Shown here one piece after another: positions 5,311 through 8,768 of a stretch of 8,768 nt of DNA (the first letter of the stretch is position 1; each line of letters starts with the position of its first letter). The stretch is taken from contig JAUYGU010000128.1 in assembly GCA_030690405.1 (NCBI GenBank), forward strand, positions 1 through 8,768, in the 5' to 3' direction. The notes beneath the pieces were generated by a model, which had not been told where the DNA came from, did not search any database, and saw only the letters and a list, made by a program, of their open reading frames with translations. Source of the stretch: Dehalococcoidia bacterium. GTDB lineage: Bacteria; Chloroflexota; Dehalococcoidia; SM23-28-2; RBG-16-64-32. The position numbers and the translations under genes are program-made.

Positions 5311-5797
5311 GCCCGGCGCCCTCCGGCGTCGCCACGCTCGGCGGCGACTCGACGTTCCCGTCCTCCCACCAGAGCACCCGGCGGGGCGTGATCTCTACCA
5401 GGGAGCGCTCGAAGAAAAGCGGCAGGGCGAAGCGCTTGCCGAGAAAGAAGTCGATCGCGGGCTCCTTGGCCCGCCAGAGCGGCAGTATCCGTGTCCACGT
5501 CTCGTGCGGGTCCTCCTCGAACACCCGCGCATCGCCCTGGACGGTGCAGCGGGCGGCGAGGCCGCCGGTGGCCACCGGGTCGGTAATCGCCACGCTCACC
5601 TTACCGTCGCGCTTGATGTGCTCGAGCTTTCGGGAGAACAGGACGCTGGAGGTGACGTAGATACGCTCGCCGTCCCACAGCGGAAGCAGTGGGTGGGTCA
5701 CCGGCTGCCCGCGCGACCCGATCACGGTCATCTCGCACACGAGCGCGGCCGCGAGCAGCTCGTCAACGGGTGCCGGTATCCAGCTAGAGTCTGCCAT
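5303..5797 (-). CDS. PPOX-class (pyridoxamine 5'-phosphate oxidase-like) FMN/F420-binding protein, 164 aa
   Basis: A single split-barrel domain with the usual order: strand pair CEMTVIGSRGQPVTHPLLPLW (21-41), turn and strand DGERIYVTSS (42-51), then SRKLEHIKRDGKVSVAITDP (55-74), the standard segment in which Arg/Lys and Ser contact the cofactor phosphate and the next strand closes the barrel. This is followed by a strand with CTVQGDARVFEE and a helix with ETWTRILPLW. The length is normal for the class. Members bind FMN, F420, heme or a pyridoxal compound, and the sequence does not settle which. The stop overlaps the start of the downstream fusion gene, which carries a second domain of the same fold, so the two may pair as a heterodimer; that is inference. 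The ATG at 5797 has only a weak ribosome site. It lies 43 nt after the oxidoreductase stop. Confidence 0.85.
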   Translation of the reverse strand: MADSSWIPAPVDELLAAALVCEMTVIGSRGQPVTHPLLPLWDGERIYVTSSVLFSRKLEHIKRDGKVSVAITDPVATGGLAARCTVQGDARVFEEDPHETWTRILPLWRAKEPAIDFFLGKRFALPLFFERSLVEITPRRVLWWEDGNVESPPSVATPEGAGHG

Positions 5798-5840
5798 CGG
5801 CTCTAGGGTACACAGGCGAAGCGCAACGGTCTAGCGGCGG

Positions 5841-6911
5841 TCACCCCATCTCGGCGAGCGCGATGGCGCGGCCCTCCTTCGCAGCGCGGTGCGCCGCCAG
5901 CGAGAAGCGGAGCACCTCGCGCCCGTCCTCCGCCGACAGCTCCGGCTGCCCGCCCTCACGCACCGCCCGCACGAAGGCGTGCGTCCCGTTCACAAAGCTG
6001 GACGCCCAGTCGGAATCGATATCGTGCACCGCCCGCGTCTCGCCGTCGCGGTAGATCACCAGCGGCGGCGCCGCCAGCATCTCGCCCGAGCAGCGGTTGA
6101 CCCAGATGACGCCGCGCGTGCCCGTCAGCTCCAGCCACTCGTCGTTGGAGTAGTACTTCGAGCGCACCACCATCTCGGCCGAGTTTACGGTCTCCCAGCT
6201 GCCGAAGCGCGCGCCGCCGGGGTGCCGCCAGACGATAACGGCTGGGCTGTCCCACACCAGCCCCGGCTGTATCTCCCGCCTTTCGATCCAGGCGAACACC
6301 GTCTCCACGGCACCCAGGAAGTACATGGCGATCGAGAAGATGTGGTAGCCGTGGTCGAAGATGGAGGGCCCGCCGCCGCTCTCTTCTTCGTCAAGCCGCC
6401 AGGCCCACGACCGCGCCGGCACGCGCCAGCCGTAGCGCGGGTTGCCGCCGATCACTTTCACCCGCATCGACACCGGCTCGCCGATGGCACCCGCGTCCAG
6501 CAGTTCCTTCGCGCGGACGTAGGGCGGGTAATAGCGGAAGTTCTCGAACACGCGGAACACCCGCTCCGAGCGCGCCGCCGCGGCGACGATGTCGTCCGCC
6601 TCCGCCAGGTCACGCGCCATCGGCTTCTGGAGGGAGACGTGCTTGCCCGCTTCCAGCGCCGCCACCGACATTTCGGCGTGGAAGCGGTGCGGCGTCAGCA
6701 CCTCCACCGCGTCCAGCTTCGGATCACTTAGCAGCTCCCGGTAGTCCGTGAAGCTGCGCTCCGCTCCCCACTCCTGCGCGCGTTTGGCGGCCCATTCCCC
6801 ATCCGCGTCGCAGACGGCGTACAGCGCGGCGTCAGCGTTGCCATCGTAGCCCAGCGCGTGCAAGTCCGCGATCCGTCCCACGCCGATGAATCCCACGCGA
6901 AGCTTCGTCAT
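5841..6911 (-). CDS. Gfo/Idh/MocA-family NAD(P)-dependent oxidoreductase, 356 aa
   Basis: The N-terminal Rossmann fold starts with LRVGFIGVGRIADLH (G-x-G-x-x-A at about 10-15), typical for NAD(P) binding, and DPKLDAVEVLTP leads to the family's active-site loop GKHVSLQKPMA. Here the usual E-K-P is Q95-K96-P97, keeping the catalytic Lys. The C-terminal alpha/beta domain has GGGPSIFDHGYH (179-190), equivalent to the family G-G-x-x-x-D-x-G-x-H, with D186 and H190 near the substrate. Length is normal. The family oxidises or reduces sugars, inositols and related polyols; the exact substrate cannot be read from sequence. The ATG at 6911 is supported by AGGAG seven nt upstream, inside the end of fpg, and the reading frame above it is not family-like. 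The gap to fpg is 4 nt, so the genes are co-transcribed. Confidence 0.93.
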   Translation of the reverse strand: MTKLRVGFIGVGRIADLHALGYDGNADAALYAVCDADGEWAAKRAQEWGAERSFTDYRELLSDPKLDAVEVLTPHRFHAEMSVAALEAGKHVSLQKPMARDLAEADDIVAAAARSERVFRVFENFRYYPPYVRAKELLDAGAIGEPVSMRVKVIGGNPRYGWRVPARSWAWRLDEEESGGGPSIFDHGYHIFSIAMYFLGAVETVFAWIERREIQPGLVWDSPAVIVWRHPGGARFGSWETVNSAEMVVRSKYYSNDEWLELTGTRGVIWVNRCSGEMLAAPPLVIYRDGETRAVHDIDSDWASSFVNGTHAFVRAVREGGQPELSAEDGREVLRFSLAAHRAAKEGRAIALAEMG

Positions 6912-6915
6912 GGCC

Positions 6916-7734
6916 TCACTCCTGGCACTGCCGGCAGAAGTTCGTGATACGCTGGCCCGCTGTGATCTCCGATATGCGGGTGCCGCAGCGCGGGCAGGGC
7001 TGGCCGCCCTTGCGGTGCACCCGCAGGTGGTCACGATAGTGGTCGTCCGGGAGCCCCTGCGTCTCCATGAGCTGGCTCACGATGGGCGTAGCCCACTCCA
7101 TCACCGCCCGCATCGCCCGGAAGAGTGTGCGCAGCTTCTCGTCCGGCAGCTCCGCCCGCCGGCGATAGGGGTGGAGTCGCGCCTCCCACAGCACCTCGTC
7201 GGCGTAGGCGTTACCGATGCCCGCCACGCACTGCTCGGTGGTGAGGACGGTCTTGATCTGGCCACGGTATTTACGCAGCCGCTCCACGAACAGCTCCTCG
7301 CTGAGCGCGGGGCTCATCGCGTCCGGGCCCATCTCGGCCCAGCGCGGCACCACGGCGGGCAGCTCGCCTTCGTCGCGAGCCAGGTAGACCTTCCCCATGA
7401 GGCGCTGGTCGAAGTAGCGAAGCTCCCGGCCGCTGTCCAGCGCCAGCACGAACGCCGTTCGGGCGCGGCGCCTCTGCGCCGGGTCGCAGTACTGGAAGCG
7501 GCCGGTGAGCATGGCGTGCACCACCATCAGCCGGCCACTCTGGAACGGGAAGAGCAAGTACTTGCCCTGCCGGCGCGCCTCCGCGAACGCCTCGCCGGTG
7601 AGCGCCGCCGCGAACTCCTCGCGGGCTGACCGGACGACGATCGGTATCGTCACCAGCGCGTGCGACACGCGGACGCCGGGGAGCCGCGCGTTGAAGTAGG
7701 CGCGGTAGCCTTCGAGGTCCGGTATCTCCGGCAA
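6916..7734 (-). CDS. fpg: Formamidopyrimidine-DNA glycosylase (Fpg/Nei family), TTG start
   Basis: A base-excision repair enzyme that removes oxidised purines such as 8-oxoguanine and nicks the abasic site. The start codon is TTG, confirmed because the family needs Pro at position 2 after Met removal: the protein begins M-P-E-I-P-D-L-E, giving the catalytic Pro and E3. K58 (RQGKYLLF) is the beta-turn lysine. HAMLTGRF (73-80) and FDQRLMGKV (108-116) match the DNA-contact loops. CVAGIGNAYADEVLWEARLHP (169-189) is the helix-two-turn-helix. C247/C250 and C267/C270 form the terminal zinc finger with R262. At 272 residues the length is normal. Residues following R111 are L-M rather than the usual R/K-F of Fpg, so a Nei-like or variant lesion preference is possible. 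GGAGA lies six nt upstream of the TTG. The pheA stop is 12 nt before, and the oxidoreductase starts 4 nt after its end. Confidence 0.95.
   Translation of the reverse strand: MPEIPDLEGYRAYFNARLPGVRVSHALVTIPIVVRSAREEFAAALTGEAFAEARRQGKYLLFPFQSGRLMVVHAMLTGRFQYCDPAQRRRARTAFVLALDSGRELRYFDQRLMGKVYLARDEGELPAVVPRWAEMGPDAMSPALSEELFVERLRKYRGQIKTVLTTEQCVAGIGNAYADEVLWEARLHPYRRRAELPDEKLRTLFRAMRAVMEWATPIVSQLMETQGLPDDHYRDHLRVHRKGGQPCPRCGTRISEITAGQRITNFCRQCQE
6919..6923 (-). promoter_or_regulatory. Ribosome binding site of the Gfo/Idh/MocA gene
   Basis: AGGAG lies seven nt before the ATG at 6911 and overlaps the last codons of fpg (CAG GAG TGA). It fixes the start at 6911 rather than at longer in-frame starts reaching up to 7034. 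Confidence 0.75.
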
Positions 7735-7746
7735 GGCGCCTCTCCG

Positions 7747-8577
7747 CTACTGTGCGCGGTAGTGGGGATAGGAGCCCAGCACCCGGAAGAACGAGCACTT
7801 CTCACGCACCCGCTCCAGCGACTCCGCCAGCGGCTGCTCCGTGCGGTGGCCGTCCAGGTCCGCCAGGAAGATGTAGACGCCCAGGCGCTCCTTGCTGGGG
7901 CGCGATTCGATCTTCGAGAGGTTGATCCCCCGGCTGGAGAACTCCTCCAACGCCGACACCAGGAGCCCCGGCCGGTCCTCGACGGCGAAGGCGAAGGCGA
8001 GCGAGGTCTTGTCGTCGCCGGTGGGCGGGTGGTCCCCGTGCGCAAGCGCGACGAACCGCGTGACGTTGCTGCTGCGGTCCTGTATCCCCTGCGCCAGCGC
8101 CTCCGCGCCGTACAGCTCCGCCGCCCGGCGGTTGCCGATGGCGGCCACGCCCTCGCGGCCCATCACTTCTTCGACTGCCGCCGCCGTCGAAAGCGCCGCC
8201 TCCAGCTCCGCCCTGGGGAAGCAGCGCTCGATGAAGCCGCGGCACTGGGCCAGCGCCTGCGGGATGGAGGAGATCACCTTCACGTCGCCGGGCTTCGTCC
8301 CCGGCCGCGCCAGCAACAGGTGCTCGATGGGCAGGACGATCTCGCTCCTCAGAGCCAGCTTCGTATCGTGGATGAGGACGTCCAGCGTCTCCGTGACAGA
8401 GCCCTCGAGGCTGTTCTCGATCGGCACGATACCTTCGTCGGCCATGCCGGAGTCGATAGCGGCGGCGACGGCGCTGATGCTTACGAAGGGCAGGTGCTGC
8501 GCTTCGGGGTCGTAGCGCAGGGCGGCCTCCTCGCTGAACGTCCCGGGCGGACCCAGGAAGGCGAGGCGGCGGCTCAT
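7747..8577 (-). CDS. pheA: Prephenate dehydratase with ACT domain
   Basis: Converts prephenate to phenylpyruvate with loss of CO2 and water, the committed step of phenylalanine synthesis in the cytoplasm. The catalytic part has FLGPPGTFSEEAAL (7-20), PIENSLEGSV (52-61), and the active-site SSNVTRFV (169-176) in which T173 is the catalytic threonine. A regulatory ACT domain follows (about 190-275): RPGLLVSALEEFSSRGINLSKIESRPS. It carries ESRP (224-227) and a GLLV in place of the usual GALV, which bind Phe for feedback inhibition. There is no chorismate mutase domain, so this is the monofunctional form, and 276 residues is the expected size. The ATG at 8577 overlaps the trkA stop (ATGA), so translation is coupled to it. 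Confidence 0.96.
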   Translation of the reverse strand: MSRRLAFLGPPGTFSEEAALRYDPEAQHLPFVSISAVAAAIDSGMADEGIVPIENSLEGSVTETLDVLIHDTKLALRSEIVLPIEHLLLARPGTKPGDVKVISSIPQALAQCRGFIERCFPRAELEAALSTAAAVEEVMGREGVAAIGNRRAAELYGAEALAQGIQDRSSNVTRFVALAHGDHPPTGDDKTSLAFAFAVEDRPGLLVSALEEFSSRGINLSKIESRPSKERLGVYIFLADLDGHRTEQPLAESLERVREKCSFFRVLGSYPHYRAQ

Positions 8578-8768
8578 TGGCGGGAGGTGTCTGCCGGCGG
8601 ACCGTAGGGGCCGTAGCCGGCCGAGGCCGTCAGCACGGCCCGCAGGGCGTCCTCGTTCTCCGTGCGGGTGACCGCCACCACCTCGTCCCCGGCCCGCAGC
8701 ACGGTATCGGCGCGCGGTACCCTCGGCACGCCGTCCTCGTCCACGACGAGGGCGATGAGCGACTGCTG
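8574..8768 (-). CDS. TrkA-type potassium regulator, C-terminal end only (RCK_C domain)
   Basis: Only the last 64 residues are in the window; the 5' end lies beyond the right edge. The pattern ALVVDEDGVPRVPRADTVLR, then AGDEVVAVTRTENEDALRAVL, is the RCK_C (TrkA_C) domain, where an I/V-P-x-x-D-T-x-L-x-x-G-D motif precedes a V-x-V-T-R/x strand and a final helix. In TrkA, KtrA and related proteins this domain follows an NAD(H)-binding RCK_N domain and gates a membrane K+ transporter from the cytoplasmic side. The protein ends with a Gly/Tyr/Pro-rich tail (GYGPYGPPAD) beyond the domain. The TGA overlaps the start of pheA. An RCK_C domain also occurs in other antiporter and channel proteins, so the full product could be one of those. 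Confidence 0.8.
   Translation of the reverse strand, partial: QQSLIALVVDEDGVPRVPRADTVLRAGDEVVAVTRTENEDALRAVLTASAGYGPYGPPADTSRQ

Noticed and set aside
3910..5391. Long rightward open frame of 493 codons
   Set aside because: It is antisense to the prenyltransferase fusion, with a low-complexity R/Q/H/A composition and no motif, whereas the opposite strand has clear UbiA motifs.
5889..6731. Rightward frame of 280 codons
   Set aside because: It is antisense to the Gfo/Idh/MocA gene, whose motifs are clear, and the frame itself looks non-protein-like.
6912..7034. N-terminal extension of the oxidoreductase up to 7034
   Set aside because: The added residues are out-of-frame fpg sequence, and a good AGGAG site supports the ATG at 6911.
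7660..8607. Rightward frame of 315 codons
   Set aside because: It is antisense to pheA and fpg and has no recognisable domain.
1..8768. tRNA, rRNA, transposase or integrase genes
   Set aside because: No cloverleaf, rRNA-like segment or transposase/integrase motif was seen on either strand by eye.

Overview
The window looks like chromosomal DNA from a GC-rich bacterium with compact leftward operons, alternative start codons (TTG, GTG) and stop/start overlaps. Gene content (a MenA-like prenyltransferase fused to a flavin-type split barrel, TrkA-type potassium regulator, prephenate dehydratase, Fpg glycosylase) would suit Chloroflexota or a deep actinobacterial lineage. That placement is a guess from gene style, not from a marker gene. 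No rRNA, tRNA, CRISPR array or recognisable transposase was seen.

Left part (1-1817): a leftward glycoside hydrolase family 31 gene runs off the left edge. It is divergent, across about 50 bp, from a tiny rightward gene for a 59-residue rubredoxin-like metal-binding protein.

Middle part (1818-3950): an accessory-looking stretch whose base composition is visibly lower in GC (31 G/C of 60 at 3121-3180, against 44 of 60 at 4501-4560). A good promoter precedes a short stand-alone LuxR/GerE-type DNA-binding protein. Two genes for exported, unrecognised proteins follow, the second overlapping the first by GTGA. The second protein is cysteine-rich and carries a 45-bp tandem duplication that doubles its apparent signal-peptidase site. 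The stretch ends against a leftward HAD-hydrolase remnant, which is cut off and holds an in-frame stop. Beyond it lie a strong leftward terminator and a 47-codon leftward ORF that resembles the tail of an exported beta-rich protein.

Right part (3952-8768): six closely spaced leftward genes, in transcription order a TrkA C-terminal end (cut by the window edge), pheA, fpg (TTG start), a Gfo/Idh/MocA oxidoreductase, a PPOX-class split-barrel protein, and a fusion of a second split-barrel domain with a UbiA/MenA-type prenyltransferase. Spacing (ATGA overlap, 12 nt, 4 nt, 43 nt, 8-nt overlap) suggests one or two transcription units. The functions are mixed housekeeping (K+ control, phenylalanine synthesis, oxidative DNA repair, sugar or polyol redox, quinone prenylation).

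The points most worth attention are the split-barrel/prenyltransferase fusion beside a second split-barrel gene, the LuxR plus exported-protein cassette, the duplicated secretion cleavage site, and the decayed HAD gene at the cassette edge.
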